A DNA stretch of 64,000 bases from Pseudomonas flexibilis (GCF_000802425.1 NZ_JRUD01000002.1:362889-426888); one strand, 5' to 3'. Counted from the first letter of the stretch, positions 21,260-30,456 are shown. Notes: a model not told the origin generated them from the sequence alone. Program-made: numbers and translations.

Positions 21260-23485
21260 TTAGAAGTCGACCGTGGCGGAGAGCCAGAGGCGCCGACCTT
21301 CCTCCAGCGTACCGGTGGTGGCAGCAGCTGACTGGGTGTAGTAGGACGCCCAGCCTACCGCACCCGTGTCGGTGGTATAGGTTTCGCCGTCGAGGAAGTC
21401 CTTGTCGAACAGGTTGTAGATACTCGCGTTGAAGGTCACGTTCTCGGAGGCCTTATACGAACCGCCAAGATGGAATACCTCGTAAGCCTTCAGGTCCCCG
21501 ACTTCATCCTGAAGGGCCTGGTTGGCGGCAGTCAGGTTTTCGTACTTGTCGGTGAAGCGGGCACGCTCGCCACGGTATTCGCCCTTGATCCACAGGGTCA
21601 GCCGCTCGCTGGCGTTCCAGTTGAGGCTGGCGTTGAGCATATGTTCGGGCGTGTTGGTCAGCGGAGCGCCCTTGTTGATGCCGCTTTTCTGTTCACTGTC
21701 GCTGTAGGTGTAGTTGCCGCTCAGGCTCCAGCGCGGTGCGAACTGCCAGCGGCTGGCCAGTTCCAGGCCCCGTGTGACGGCCTCGTCGATGTTGATGCTT
21801 TGCGCGAAGCTTTCCTGGGTGAAGCCACTGCCAAAGCTCACGCAGCCGGGCTGGTTGGGGTTGGCCGTGTAGAAACAGTTGGCCAGCGGTGTGCCGTCGT
21901 CGATCTTGTCCTTGAACTTGTTATGGAACAGCGTGGCATTGGCGCTGAAGCCGGCATAGTTGTCGAAGTACACCCCGAACTCGGTATTGGTGGTGATCTC
22001 CGGATCCAGGTTCGGGCTGCCGATGGTGATGGTCTGGCCCTGGGCCGTAACGCCGTTGATGCCGTCATGCAGCTGGTTGAGGGTCGGCGTCTTGTAGCCA
22101 CGGCTGACGCCGCCTTTCAGCGTCCAGTGGTCGCTGGTGTTCCACACCAGATAGGCGCGGGGGCTCACGTGGCCACCGAAGGCGTCGTGGTTTTCGTAGC
22201 GGGCGCCGAGGGTCAGTGCCAGGTCGTCACGGAGGCGCCATTCGTCTTCTGCGAACAGCGACCAGGTGGACTGTTCGAATTTCTCGGACGCAATGCCGTC
22301 GATGACTTCGGCGTCCCACCATTGGGCGCCCAGGGTGGCGATATGGGACTCGCCGATGGGGCTGACCAGCTTGGTGTCGAATACGAGGTCAGTGGATTTC
22401 AGTTCGCGATCGGCGCCCGCAACGATGGAGGGGTAGCCGGTGTAGGCCACGCCGAGCGTGCCGGGAATGGTCCGGCCGAGCGTTTCCGTGGTGTTGTGGG
22501 TCAGGCTGCTGTCCAGGGTGCCGAAGCCCAGGCGCGCGGTGTGGCTCAAGGCGAACTGCTCGCGCTCGAAGCGAAGCTCATCCGCATAGCCGTTGACCTT
22601 CGTGGGGGCGTCGGTGGTGCAACCAGACACGGCATTGCCGCCAGTCTTGCCATCGAGCGTGCCGAGCTGGCAGTTGTCATTGTCGTAGACCTGGCGGCCG
22701 CGCTCGACATCCAGGCTGAAGTCGTGATTCTGGTGGGGGGTCAGGGTCAGGCGAGCGCCCAGGGTGTTGTTGCGGCCTTCCACTGGAGCGGCGCCGCGCT
22801 TGCTGACATTGCTGTCATTGTCGAAGGTAAGGTCGGATTCGCCACGGTCCTGCAGGCTGCCGCGCACCGCCAGGCCCAGCAGACCGTCGACCAGCGGGCC
22901 GCTCGCGTACAGGCTGGTCTTGCTGGCTTCGCCGTAGTCGCGGTTTTCCTGGAAGGTGTGGTCCAGGCTCAGCGAGCCGCCCCATTCGGAGGCGACCTTT
23001 TTGGTGATGATGTTGACCACGCCGCCCATGGCGTCCGAGCCGTAGAGGGTCGACATCGGACCGCGGATGACTTCGATGCGCTCGATGGCCGACAGCGGCG
23101 GCATGAAGCTGGTGGATGTTTCGTTGAAACCGTTCGGGGTGACGTTGCCGGCGGTGTTCTGGCGGCGGCCGTCAATGAGGATCAGGGTGTAGTCGCTGGG
23201 CAAACCGCGGATGCTGATATTCAAGCCCCCGGTCTTGCCGGTGCCTTGACGAACGTCGATACCTTCCACGTCTTCCAGCGCTTGCGCGAGGTTGCTGTAA
23301 CGCTTCTTCTGTAGCTCCTCGCCGCTGACCACGGAAATACTGGCTGGCGCATCGGTAATCTTCTGCTCATAACCGGCAGCACTGACAACGGTATCGCCGA
23401 GGACCAGTGGATCTTGGGCGAATACAGCAGCGCTGGCGCTCAGCAGGGCGGTGGCCAGCGCGGTGCGGGCAAAGGGCAGCGACAT
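21260..23485 (-). CDS. TonB-dependent outer-membrane receptor (catecholate siderophore type)
   Basis: 741 residues. Signal peptide MSLPFARTALATALLSASAAVFAQ; a TonB-box-like segment (GDTVVSAAG); the plug domain (SISVVSGEELQKK, RGLPSDYTLILIDGRRQN, IEVIRGPMSTLYGSDAMGGVVNIITKK); then a 22-stranded barrel ending in the aromatic LWLSATVDF. The overall form is like CirA/FepA/IrgA receptors. A Fur-box-like sequence lies about 55 nt upstream, so iron repression is likely. The ATG at 23485 is chosen to start at the signal peptide and follows a GGAG-type site (AAGGAGAGTTTCCG). A terminator closes the gene before the PepSY-reductase set. The ligand cannot be deduced. Confidence 0.93.
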   Translation of the reverse strand: MSLPFARTALATALLSASAAVFAQDPLVLGDTVVSAAGYEQKITDAPASISVVSGEELQKKRYSNLAQALEDVEGIDVRQGTGKTGGLNISIRGLPSDYTLILIDGRRQNTAGNVTPNGFNETSTSFMPPLSAIERIEVIRGPMSTLYGSDAMGGVVNIITKKVASEWGGSLSLDHTFQENRDYGEASKTSLYASGPLVDGLLGLAVRGSLQDRGESDLTFDNDSNVSKRGAAPVEGRNNTLGARLTLTPHQNHDFSLDVERGRQVYDNDNCQLGTLDGKTGGNAVSGCTTDAPTKVNGYADELRFEREQFALSHTARLGFGTLDSSLTHNTTETLGRTIPGTLGVAYTGYPSIVAGADRELKSTDLVFDTKLVSPIGESHIATLGAQWWDAEVIDGIASEKFEQSTWSLFAEDEWRLRDDLALTLGARYENHDAFGGHVSPRAYLVWNTSDHWTLKGGVSRGYKTPTLNQLHDGINGVTAQGQTITIGSPNLDPEITTNTEFGVYFDNYAGFSANATLFHNKFKDKIDDGTPLANCFYTANPNQPGCVSFGSGFTQESFAQSINIDEAVTRGLELASRWQFAPRWSLSGNYTYSDSEQKSGINKGAPLTNTPEHMLNASLNWNASERLTLWIKGEYRGERARFTDKYENLTAANQALQDEVGDLKAYEVFHLGGSYKASENVTFNASIYNLFDKDFLDGETYTTDTGAVGWASYYTQSAAATTGTLEEGRRLWLSATVDF

Positions 23486-23539
23486 CGGAAACTCTCCTTG
23501 TGGGGCGGTAAAGGTTTCGTAAAGGCAGATGCGGCGCAT

Positions 23540-23558
23540 GATAATGATTTGCGATTAG
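23540..23558 (-). promoter_or_regulatory. Fur box upstream of the TonB receptor
   Basis: On the minus strand the 19-mer ends in AATCATTATC and matches the Fur consensus GATAATGATAATCATTATC at 12 of 19 positions, with one half site intact. The form GCAAATCATTATC is common at Pseudomonas Fur targets. It lies 55 nt upstream of the receptor ATG in the gap shared with pxpA. Confidence 0.65.
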
Positions 23559-23662
23559 CTTGAGAAGTATTTTCAATTGCGAAACTGTCTAAGCCTGATT
23601 CGCGCTGCGGCGCGGGGTGTCCGGGCTTGCGGTAGCGGGGGCAAACCCGGAAGCTTGCGGGC

Positions 23663-24412
23663 ATGAACAAGGCAACGCTTCTGCTTAATTGCGACATGGG
23701 TGAAAGCTTCGGTGCCTGGACCATGGGCAACGATGCGCTGGCCATGCCGCTGATCGATCAGGCCAACCTGGCCTGCGGCTATCACGCGGGTGATCCGTTG
23801 ACCATGCAGCGCAGCGTGGCGCTGGCGGTGCGGCATGGCGTGAGCATCGGTGCCCACCCGGCCTATCCCGACCTGCAGGGTTTCGGTCGCCGCTCGCTGA
23901 GCTGCTCGCCGGAAGAGGTGCGCGCACTGGTGCTTTACCAGCTCGGTGCGCTGGAAGCGTTCTGCCGGGCGGCGGGCACGCAGGTTGCGTACGTGAAGCC
24001 TCATGGCGCGCTGTACAACGATCTGGTGCGTAACGATGCGTTGCTGGAGGCGGTGCTCGACGCCTGTCGCAGTTTCCGGTCCGGCCTGCCACTGATGGTG
24101 CTGGCGTTGCCCGACAATTGCCGCGAGGCGCGTCTGGCCGAGGCGGCCGGTGTGCCGCTGCTCTTCGAAGCCTTCGCCGACCGCGCCTATCAGGCCGACG
24201 GCCAGCTGGCGCCGCGTCGTGTGGCCGGGGCCGTGCACCAGGATCCGGAGCGGATTCTCGGGCAGGCACTGGCCATCGCCCGGCGGCAGCCGTTTGCCGA
24301 TATCGACGGCAAGCCGATACGCCTGCAGGCCGACAGCCTGTGCGTGCATGGCGACAATCCGGAATCCCTGGGCGTGCTGCGTCGGCTGCGCGCGCTGCTC
24401 GACGCGGCATGA
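23663..24412 (+). CDS. pxpA: 5-oxoprolinase subunit A (LamB/YcsF family)
   Basis: 249 residues, standard for PxpA. Conserved motifs: [17 protein letters not shown] at the N-terminus, [29 protein letters not shown] and a C-terminal VHGDNPES. With PxpB and PxpC it forms the prokaryotic ATP-dependent 5-oxoprolinase, which opens pyroglutamate to glutamate and repairs this spontaneous by-product. Its stop overlaps the pxpB start (ATGA). It is divergent from the TonB receptor; the Fur box between them is closer to the receptor and there is no sign that it governs pxpA. Confidence 0.95.
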   Translation: MNKATLLLNCDMGESFGAWTMGNDALAMPLIDQANLACGYHAGDPLTMQRSVALAVRHGVSIGAHPAYPDLQGFGRRSLSCSPEEVRALVLYQLGALEAFCRAAGTQVAYVKPHGALYNDLVRNDALLEAVLDACRSFRSGLPLMVLALPDNCREARLAEAAGVPLLFEAFADRAYQADGQLAPRRVAGAVHQDPERILGQALAIARRQPFADIDGKPIRLQADSLCVHGDNPESLGVLRRLRALLDAA

Positions 24413-25065
24413 TCCGCTGCGAGCCGGCCGGCGCCGAGGCGCTGCTGCTGACGCTGGCCGAGCAGCCGAACGCCGGACTGCCTGCGCGGCTGGCCGCGCT
24501 GGTCGATCGCATCCACGCCGAACTGGGCCCGCTGGTGGTGGACCTGGTGCCGGGGTGGACCACGCTACTGCTGCATTACGACCTGTTGCGCACCGACCAT
24601 GCGCAGTTGTGCGCGCGTCTGCAGCCCGTGCTGGCGGCCTGGGAGCGTTCGGTTGGCGTTGCCCAATCGACCCGTTTGCATGAAATTCCCGTCAGTTACG
24701 ACGGCGAGGACCTGCCGTGGGTGGCGCAGGCCTGTGGGTTGAGCGTGGCGCAGGTGATCGCGCTGCACAGCGGACGCGAGTACCGCGTCGGCGCCATCGG
24801 CTTCGCCCCGGGATTCGCCTACCTCGGCGAGCTGGACCCGCGCCTGGCCCTGCCGCGCCGGGCCACACCCCGCACGCGGGTGCCGGCCGGCAGTCTGGCC
24901 ATCGCCGAACGGCAGACGGCGATCTATCCGCAAGCGTCGCCGGGCGGCTGGCACCTGATTGGGCGCTGTTCGTGGCGGTTGTTCGACGCGCGACGCGACC
25001 CGCCCTGTCCGTTGCGGGTAGGCGACCGGGTGCGCTTCGTGTCCTTTGGCGCGGTGGACCCATGA
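24409..25065 (+). CDS. pxpB: 5-oxoprolinase subunit B (KipI-like)
   Basis: 218 residues. The KipI/PxpB signature is clear: [51 protein letters not shown] and [21 protein letters not shown]. It forms the B subunit of the three-part 5-oxoprolinase together with PxpC. The ATG at 24409 overlaps the pxpA stop, and the stop in turn overlaps pxpC (ATGA), so the three are translationally coupled. Confidence 0.94.
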   Translation: MIRCEPAGAEALLLTLAEQPNAGLPARLAALVDRIHAELGPLVVDLVPGWTTLLLHYDLLRTDHAQLCARLQPVLAAWERSVGVAQSTRLHEIPVSYDGEDLPWVAQACGLSVAQVIALHSGREYRVGAIGFAPGFAYLGELDPRLALPRRATPRTRVPAGSLAIAERQTAIYPQASPGGWHLIGRCSWRLFDARRDPPCPLRVGDRVRFVSFGAVDP

Positions 25066-25967
25066 ACGGCTTGCGCGTCCTGCGCCCCGGCGCGCTGAGC
25101 GTGTTGCAGGATGGCGGGCGCTTCGGCTGGCAGCATCTGGGTGTGTCACCGGGCGGTCCGTTGGATATCCAGGCGGCGGCTTGGGCCAACCGCCTGCTGG
25201 GCAATCCCTGGGGCGCGCCGTTGCTGGAGGTGGCGCTGGGCGGGCTGGAGTTGCTGGCGACGCTGGATACCTGGCTGGCAGTCTGTGGCGCCCAGATGGA
25301 CGTGTGCGTGGACGGCAAGCCACGGCCCGGCTGGTCGAGCTTCCCGGTGCAGGCTGGGCAGGTCGTGCGTCTGGGTTATGCGCGGCAGGGGCAACGTTGC
25401 TATCTGGCTGCGGCCGGTGGCTTTCTGGCCCGGCCGGTGCTGGGCAGTGTGGCGGCGCACCTGCGCGAGGGGCTCGGCGGTGTGCGCGGGGATGGCCGGC
25501 CCTTGCTGCGCGGAGACACGCTGGGCTGCCGGCCGGCGCGGTCGAGCGGCGGGCGCAGCGTGCCCTGGCGCTTCCGACCGGACTATGGCCAGGCGTGCGA
25601 GTTGCGGGTGATGGCGGCGCCTGGCCACGAAGCGGCGCTGGCCGGACTATTTGCGCAGTCGTGGACGCTCAGTCCGCGCGCTGATCGTATGGGCATGCGA
25701 CTGGAGGGCGAGCCCCTGGCGGCCAGCGCTCGGGAATGGTCGCAGGGTGTGGTCACCGGCACGATCCAGTTACCGCCGGATGGTCAGCCGATCGTGCTGA
25801 TGGCCGATCGGCAGACCATGGGCGGCTATCCGGTGCTGGGTTGGGTGCACTCGCTGGACCTGGGGCGGCTGGCGCAGTGCACGGCGCACACCTCGCTGCG
25901 CTTTGAGCCCGTGTCGCTTGAAGATGTGCAGCGCGAATTACGCGAGTTCTATCGGTTCTTTCGCTAG
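25062..25967 (+). CDS. pxpC: 5-oxoprolinase subunit C (biotin-dependent carboxyltransferase-like, KipA)
   Basis: 301 residues, the usual PxpC length. Features: LRVLRPGALSVLQDGGRFG at the start, the GVSPGGPLD motif, a central CYLAAAGGF strand, then DRMGMRLEG and IQLPPDGQPIVLMADRQTMGGYPVLG near the end, all typical of the KipA/AHS2 fold. It completes the PxpABC complex. The stop is 13 nt from the convergent SIMPL gene and no terminator is visible between them. Confidence 0.94.
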   Translation: MNGLRVLRPGALSVLQDGGRFGWQHLGVSPGGPLDIQAAAWANRLLGNPWGAPLLEVALGGLELLATLDTWLAVCGAQMDVCVDGKPRPGWSSFPVQAGQVVRLGYARQGQRCYLAAAGGFLARPVLGSVAAHLREGLGGVRGDGRPLLRGDTLGCRPARSSGGRSVPWRFRPDYGQACELRVMAAPGHEAALAGLFAQSWTLSPRADRMGMRLEGEPLAASAREWSQGVVTGTIQLPPDGQPIVLMADRQTMGGYPVLGWVHSLDLGRLAQCTAHTSLRFEPVSLEDVQRELREFYRFFR

Positions 25968-25980
25968 CTGCCGTTCCGTC

Positions 25981-26682
25981 TCAGGGCATGGTCACTTCGA
26001 TCGTGCCGTCGGCCTGGATGCTGATGCGTGTGGTGCCGGCTTCCACCTGCGGCGCGATGCTGTCGCTGGCGGCTTCCATCATCATCTTGGCCGGCGCGCG
26101 GTACACCGGTTGCGGGAAACCGTTGCTGTGCAAGTTGAGGTTGACCAGCCGGTAGCCGGTGCCGCCCAGCGCCTCGCTGGTCAGCCTGGCGCGTGCGCCG
26201 AAGGATTGCACGGCCTCTCGCAGCAGCTCATCCTCGTGGCGTTTGCGCAGTGTGTCGGAAACGCTGAAGCTCATGCCGCCCATGCTCAGGGTCTTCAGCA
26301 GTTCGCCGGTCAGTTGTGAAAGGGCGGGGAAGTCGGCGCTCTCCAGGCGCAGCTCGGCGCGCTCGCGCCAGGCGCGGATCTTCTGGCTCTTTTCCTCGTA
26401 TACCGGGTAGCTGCTGCGGCTGCCCTGGCTGACGGTCACGCCCTTGGCCTGGCGCGCCTGGCGGATCGCGGCGTTGAGGGTTTCACTGACGTTCTGGGCG
26501 AGACGGGCGGGATCGCTGTCCTGGGACTCGGTGTACAGTGTCACGTGCATACGATCATGGCTGACTTCCTGGCTGACTTCGCTGCGCAGGGAGACCTGGT
26601 TGAAGCGGGGTTCCTCGGCCAGCGCGGGCAGGCTGGCACAGGCAAACAGGGCAAGCAGGGACAGGTGAGGCAAGCGGGACAT
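25981..26682 (-). CDS. SIMPL domain (DUF541) periplasmic protein
   Basis: 233 residues. A signal peptide (MSRLPHLSLLALFACASLPALA) is followed by a DUF541/SIMPL domain: an N-terminal strand pair (VSQEVSHDRMHVTLYTES), a middle GVTVSQGSRSSYPVYEEK region and a C-terminal TTRISIQADGTIEVTMP strand. Family members are periplasmic or outer-membrane-associated and their role is poorly known. The start at 26682 has CAGGAG upstream. It is divergent from roxS, as in P. aeruginosa, where a similar gene lies beside the Rox system. Confidence 0.88.
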   Translation of the reverse strand: MSRLPHLSLLALFACASLPALAEEPRFNQVSLRSEVSQEVSHDRMHVTLYTESQDSDPARLAQNVSETLNAAIRQARQAKGVTVSQGSRSSYPVYEEKSQKIRAWRERAELRLESADFPALSQLTGELLKTLSMGGMSFSVSDTLRKRHEDELLREAVQSFGARARLTSEALGGTGYRLVNLNLHSNGFPQPVYRAPAKMMMEAASDSIAPQVEAGTTRISIQADGTIEVTMP

Positions 26683-26851
26683 GATGACTCCTGACAGTGC
26701 GGGGCCGGAGGTCGCCGGCACAGCGGCGGGGCCTGAGACTTTGGCCCGAACAACCGCTGTGCGCAAGGGTGGCGCGGCTGCGCTTGCGGCGCTATGCCGC
26801 AGCGGCGTGGAAAAGTCGCTGGTTATACTCGGGCAACTGCCCGGAGCCACT

Positions 26852-28108
26852 ATGCGAGCCCCACTTTTCCTGCTTTCCGCCAACCGCCAGAACCTGGGCC
26901 GGCTGGTTCTTATCCGTGTCCTGGTGCTGTCTGCCCAGGCCGCTTCCGTAGGCGTTGCCTGGCTGTCCGGGGTGGTGGTGCTGCCCTGGCTGGCATTGGC
27001 CATCATCCTGGGCATCTCCACGCTGCTGTGTCTGTTCACGGCCCTGCGGCTGCGCCAGCAATGGCCGGTGACCGAGCAGGAGTATGCCGTGCAGCTGGCC
27101 TGCGACCTGATCATCCACAGCGTGCTGCTGTATTTCTCCGGGGGTTCCAGCAACCCCTTCGTGTCCTATTACCTGGTGCCGCTGACCATCGCTGCGGCGA
27201 CCCTGCCCTGGCTGTATACGCTGGTGCTGGCCGCTCTGGCGCTGGCCAGCTACAGCTTGCTGCTGTTTGCCCATCACCCACTGACCCTGCTGGTTACCCT
27301 GCCTGCGGAAATCATGGTCTACGGCATGTGGCTGAGTTTCGCGCTCGCCGCCTTGCTGATCACCGTGTTCGTCGCGCGCATGGCCGAGGCGCTGCGTTTC
27401 CAGGAACAGCTGCAGGCGCAGCGCCGCGAGGCGGACATGCGTGATCAGCAGTTGCTGGCGGTGGCCACCCAGGCCGCCGGCGCGGCCCATGAGCTGGGTA
27501 CGCCGCTGGCGACCATGAGCGTGCTGCTCAAGGACCTCATCCAGGATTGCCAGGGGCAGTCGTCCCTGCAGGATGACCTGAAGGTGCTGCAGGATCAGGT
27601 GATGCTCTGCAAAGGCACGCTGCAGAGCCTGGTGCGCGCCGCCGAGGCGCAGCGGCGCCAGGAGATCGTCGAGCAGACCGTGCGGGAATGGCTGGAAGCA
27701 GCGCTGGAGCGCTGGCACCTGATGCGCCCCGAAGCCACTTATCGCTATGAGTGCACCGGCAAGGGGACGCCGCCGAGCCTGATGCCGCCGGCCGAACTGA
27801 CCCAGGCGTTGCTCAATCTGCTGAACAATGCTGCCGATGCCTCGCCGGACAACCTCGCCATCCGTCTGGACTGGGACCACCAATGGATCAAGGTGACCAT
27901 TCGAGATCACGGAGCCGGCGTGCCGCTGGCGATTGCCGAGCAGCTCGGTAAGCCGTTCTTCACCACCAAGGGGAAGGGGTTCGGCCTGGGCCTGTTCCTC
28001 AGTCAGGCCAGCGTGACGCGTGCCGGCGGAACCGTAAAACTGTATAACCACGAAGAGGGTGGTACGCTCACCGAGCTGCGTTTACCGCGCCTCTACGGTT
28101 TGCATTGA
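26852..28108 (+). CDS. roxS: Redox-sensing histidine kinase RoxS (RegB/PrrB type)
   Basis: 418 residues. The N-terminal half holds about six membrane helices. Between them is the RegB-family motif GGSSNPFVSYYLVP (97-110), the quinone/redox-sensing loop. The H-box GAAHELGTPLATM carries phospho-accepting H213. The ATPase domain has the N-box (LLNLLNNAADAS), G1 (IRDHGAGVP) and G2 (GKGFGLGLFLS). With RoxR it controls respiratory genes, including the cyanide-insensitive oxidase in P. aeruginosa. The ATG at 26852 is the likely start; a TATACT box lies only about 23 nt upstream. roxR starts 28 nt downstream. Confidence 0.93.
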   Translation: MRAPLFLLSANRQNLGRLVLIRVLVLSAQAASVGVAWLSGVVVLPWLALAIILGISTLLCLFTALRLRQQWPVTEQEYAVQLACDLIIHSVLLYFSGGSSNPFVSYYLVPLTIAAATLPWLYTLVLAALALASYSLLLFAHHPLTLLVTLPAEIMVYGMWLSFALAALLITVFVARMAEALRFQEQLQAQRREADMRDQQLLAVATQAAGAAHELGTPLATMSVLLKDLIQDCQGQSSLQDDLKVLQDQVMLCKGTLQSLVRAAEAQRRQEIVEQTVREWLEAALERWHLMRPEATYRYECTGKGTPPSLMPPAELTQALLNLLNNAADASPDNLAIRLDWDHQWIKVTIRDHGAGVPLAIAEQLGKPFFTTKGKGFGLGLFLSQASVTRAGGTVKLYNHEEGGTLTELRLPRLYGLH

Positions 28109-28136
28109 TTGACCATGCCGCAGCCAAGGAGCCTGC

Positions 28137-28697
28137 ATGTCTGAAGAAGTCCTGTTCGAGGGAGATGAGCAGCCTCATCTGTTGCTGGTGGATGACGATG
28201 CGACCTTCACCCGGGTGATGGCGCGTTCCATGGAGCGTCGCGGGCTGCGTGTCAGTGTGGCTTCCAGTGCCGAGGAAGGGCTGATGATCGCGACGCGCGA
28301 CAGCCCCGACTACGCGGTCCTGGACCTGAAGATGGAAGGCGACTCGGGGCTTGCCCTGTTGCCCAAGCTGCTGGATCTGGACAGCGAGATGCGCGTGCTG
28401 ATCCTTACCGGCTATTCGAGCATCGCCACCGCTGTGGAGGCCATCAAGCGTGGCGCCTGCAACTACCTGTGCAAGCCGGCGGATGCTGACGATGTGCTGG
28501 CGGCGCTGATGTCCGAGCACGTGGAGCTCAGTTCGCTGGTGCCGGAAAACCCCATGTCGGTCGACCGCCTGCAGTGGGAGCACATCCAGCGCGTGCTGGC
28601 CGAGCACCAGGGCAACATTTCGGCCACCGCCCGCGCACTGGGCATGCACCGCCGCACCTTGCAGCGCAAGCTGCAGAAGCGCCCGGTCCGCCGCTGA
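28137..28697 (+). CDS. roxR: Response regulator RoxR (RegA/PrrA type)
   Basis: 186 residues. The receiver domain has the acidic pair (LLLVDDD), phospho-acceptor D63 in AVLDLKM, the conserved T/Y positions (LTGYSS) and lysine in LCKPADADD. The C-terminal Fis-type helix-turn-helix (NISATARALGMHRRTLQRKLQKR) binds DNA. Length and layout are those of the RegA/ActR/PrrA family. It is co-transcribed with roxS. A GC-rich hairpin follows the stop. Confidence 0.95.
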   Translation: MSEEVLFEGDEQPHLLLVDDDATFTRVMARSMERRGLRVSVASSAEEGLMIATRDSPDYAVLDLKMEGDSGLALLPKLLDLDSEMRVLILTGYSSIATAVEAIKRGACNYLCKPADADDVLAALMSEHVELSSLVPENPMSVDRLQWEHIQRVLAEHQGNISATARALGMHRRTLQRKLQKRPVRR

Positions 28698-28705
28698 GCT
28701 TTCCC

Positions 28706-28735
28706 GGCGCCCCGCTTCGCGAGCGACGGGGCGCC
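28706..28735 (+). terminator. GC-rich hairpin after roxR
   Basis: GGCGCCCCG and CGGGGCGCC form a perfect 9-bp stem around a CTTCGCGAGCGA loop that can itself fold. There is no T-run, so it may be a weak terminator or 3' end stabiliser. Confidence 0.4.
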
Positions 28736-28778
28736 GCGTTACCATGCTGCCTTCTCGCTGTCGCAGTAGGTAGTAGTC

Positions 28779-29720
28779 GTGCTCGCTCTCATTCAGCAAA
28801 CATTGGCGGTGACCGCCCCGGTCTTCGCCATGCTGTTCCTTGGTGTCCTGCTCAAGCGGCTCGGCTGGATCGACAGCGCCTTCGTCAACACCGCCTCCAG
28901 TCTGGTCTTCAAGGGCACCCTGCCGGCGCTGCTGTTCCTCGCCATCCTGCGCGCCGATCTGAGTGCCGCCTTGCAGCCGCGCTTGCTGATCTACTTCACC
29001 CTCGCCACGGTAGGCGGCTTCCTGCTCGCCTGGGCATGGGCGATCTGGCGCTGTCCGCATGCGGATCGCGGCGTCTATGTGCAGGGGGCGTTTCGCGGCA
29101 ACAATGGCATCGTCGGCCTGGCGCTGGCCAGCAGCCTGTATGGCGACTTCGGCCTGTCGCTGGGCGGTGTACTCGCTGGCTTGGTGATCCTCTGCTACAA
29201 CGCGCTCTCGGCGCTGGTGCTGGCGCTCTACAGCCCGAGCAGCAAGACCGATCCGTGGAGCATCGCCAAGAGCATTCTCGGTAACCCGTTGGTGCTGGCC
29301 GTGCTGGCGGCGATCCCATTCGCCTATTGGCGGATCCCGCTGCCGGACTGGCTGCTGACCTCCACCGGGTATTTCGCGCAGATGAGCCTGCCGCTGGCGC
29401 TGATCTGCATCGGCGCCACGCTGTCGCTGGCCTCGTTGCGCGAAAGCGGCGCCACCGCGCTGAGCGCCAGCCTGATGAAGATGATCTGGCTGCCGGCGTT
29501 GTCCACCCTGGGTGCCTGGTGGCTCGGTTTTCGAGGGCCGGAGCTGGGCATCCTGTTTCTCTACTTTGCCAGTCCGACGGCCGCCGCCAGTTTCGTGATG
29601 GCCAAGGCGGTGGGTTCCAACTATCAACTGGCGGCCGCGATCATCGTGATGACTACGCTGATGGCGGTGCTGAGCACCAACCTCGGGTTGTTCGTGCTGC
29701 AGTGGGGCGGTTGGGTGTAG
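28779..29720 (+). CDS. AEC family (auxin efflux carrier-like) transporter
   Basis: 313 residues with about ten hydrophobic helices and the AEC/MdcF pattern: an N-terminal APVFAMLFLGVLLKRLGWID, a conserved FRGNNGIVGLALA in the middle, a repeated C-terminal half (LPLALICIGATLSL) and ATLSLASL. Family members export or import small carboxylates such as malate or malonate; the substrate here is unknown. A GTG start at 28779 is chosen, preceded by AGTAGG. The TAG stop is the first part of a dispersed GTAGGGTGG repeat. Confidence 0.88.
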   Translation: MLALIQQTLAVTAPVFAMLFLGVLLKRLGWIDSAFVNTASSLVFKGTLPALLFLAILRADLSAALQPRLLIYFTLATVGGFLLAWAWAIWRCPHADRGVYVQGAFRGNNGIVGLALASSLYGDFGLSLGGVLAGLVILCYNALSALVLALYSPSSKTDPWSIAKSILGNPLVLAVLAAIPFAYWRIPLPDWLLTSTGYFAQMSLPLALICIGATLSLASLRESGATALSASLMKMIWLPALSTLGAWWLGFRGPELGILFLYFASPTAAASFVMAKAVGSNYQLAAAIIVMTTLMAVLSTNLGLFVLQWGGWV

Positions 29721-29798
29721 GGTGGATCGCGCTTCATCGTGCCGCCAGGCGCGCCGTCCCGGCTTGATGGTGGCCAGGTAGCGCGCTGACCACCCTGC
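29717..29798. repeat. Dispersed GTAGGGTGG repeat, copy 3
   Basis: Starts GTAGGGTGGATCGCGCTTCATCG and ends GACCACCCTGC. It overlaps the stop codon of the AEC transporter gene, so the repeat edge supplies the TAG. Confidence 0.6.
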
Positions 29799-29825
29799 GA
29801 GGCTGGGCGCGGAAGACCGCGTGCC

Positions 29826-30329
29826 TCACTTCTTGTGCGCGTTCTTCGGCAGTTGCACCACGCGGCTTTCCGAATAGATGTCGTGCCAGGTGCGCGACTG
29901 CTTGTCCCACAGCATCCAGATGAAGCCCAGGCCGAAGATCAACCAGGAGCCGATGGCGACGATGAAGCGCAGCAGCGCCTGCCAGAGATCGATGGCGGAG
30001 CCGTCGGCGTTCTGCACGCGGATGCCCCAGACCTGCATGCCGAGGGTCTGGCCGTTCCAGGTCCAGAACTTGGCGAAGAAGCCGAACAGGCTGAACAGCA
30101 GCAGCGTGGCCAGCAGGGGATCGTTGTCCAAGCCGCCGCTTTCCGCCAGCAGCTTGAGCTGGTCGCCGCCATGGATCAGGCGCAGCACGCCTTGCTGGTA
30201 GAGCAGGGTGACCACCATCACCAGGGCCACGCAGAGCAGGAAATCGTAGAAGAGTGCGGCCATTCGGCGACCGAAGCCGGCGGCCGGGAACGCGCCGCTG
30301 GGCTGGAGCATGCGTTTTGCAGTTGCCAT
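29826..30329 (-). CDS. RDD family membrane protein
   Basis: 167 residues with an RDD-type core. The first helix is preceded by AGFGRRMAALFYDFLLC (the R...D motif), a second helix follows near residue 78, and the conserved WTWNGQTLGMQVWGIRV loop and a final helix (IVAIGSWLIFGLGFIWML) come after. The C-terminus SRTWHDIYSESRVV is characteristic. Family proteins are inner-membrane and mostly uncharacterised; some act in ion homeostasis. It lies downstream of the cold-shock gene on the same strand, separated by that gene's terminator. Confidence 0.88.
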   Translation of the reverse strand: MATAKRMLQPSGAFPAAGFGRRMAALFYDFLLCVALVMVVTLLYQQGVLRLIHGGDQLKLLAESGGLDNDPLLATLLLFSLFGFFAKFWTWNGQTLGMQVWGIRVQNADGSAIDLWQALLRFIVAIGSWLIFGLGFIWMLWDKQSRTWHDIYSESRVVQLPKNAHKK

Positions 30330-30424
30330 GGGAAGCTCGTCGATGAAAAAACGACCGCCATTCTAGGGGCTGTCGGCGCCCGGTGGCGAGTCGCCTGGCT
30401 GCTTGGCTGCGTTTACGGCGGGAA

Positions 30425-30456
30425 CAAAAAAGCCCCCGATGTTTCCATCGGAGGCT
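30425..30456 (-). terminator. Rho-independent terminator of the cold-shock gene
   Basis: On the minus strand AGCCTCCGATG pairs with CATCGGGGGCT (one G-T wobble) around GAAA, followed by six T residues. It starts 18 nt after the cold-shock stop. Confidence 0.88.

Noticed and set aside
21470..23314. Long open frame antisense to the TonB receptor (about 614 codons)
   Set aside because: Composition is that of a shadow frame; the other strand has signal peptide, plug and barrel motifs in order.
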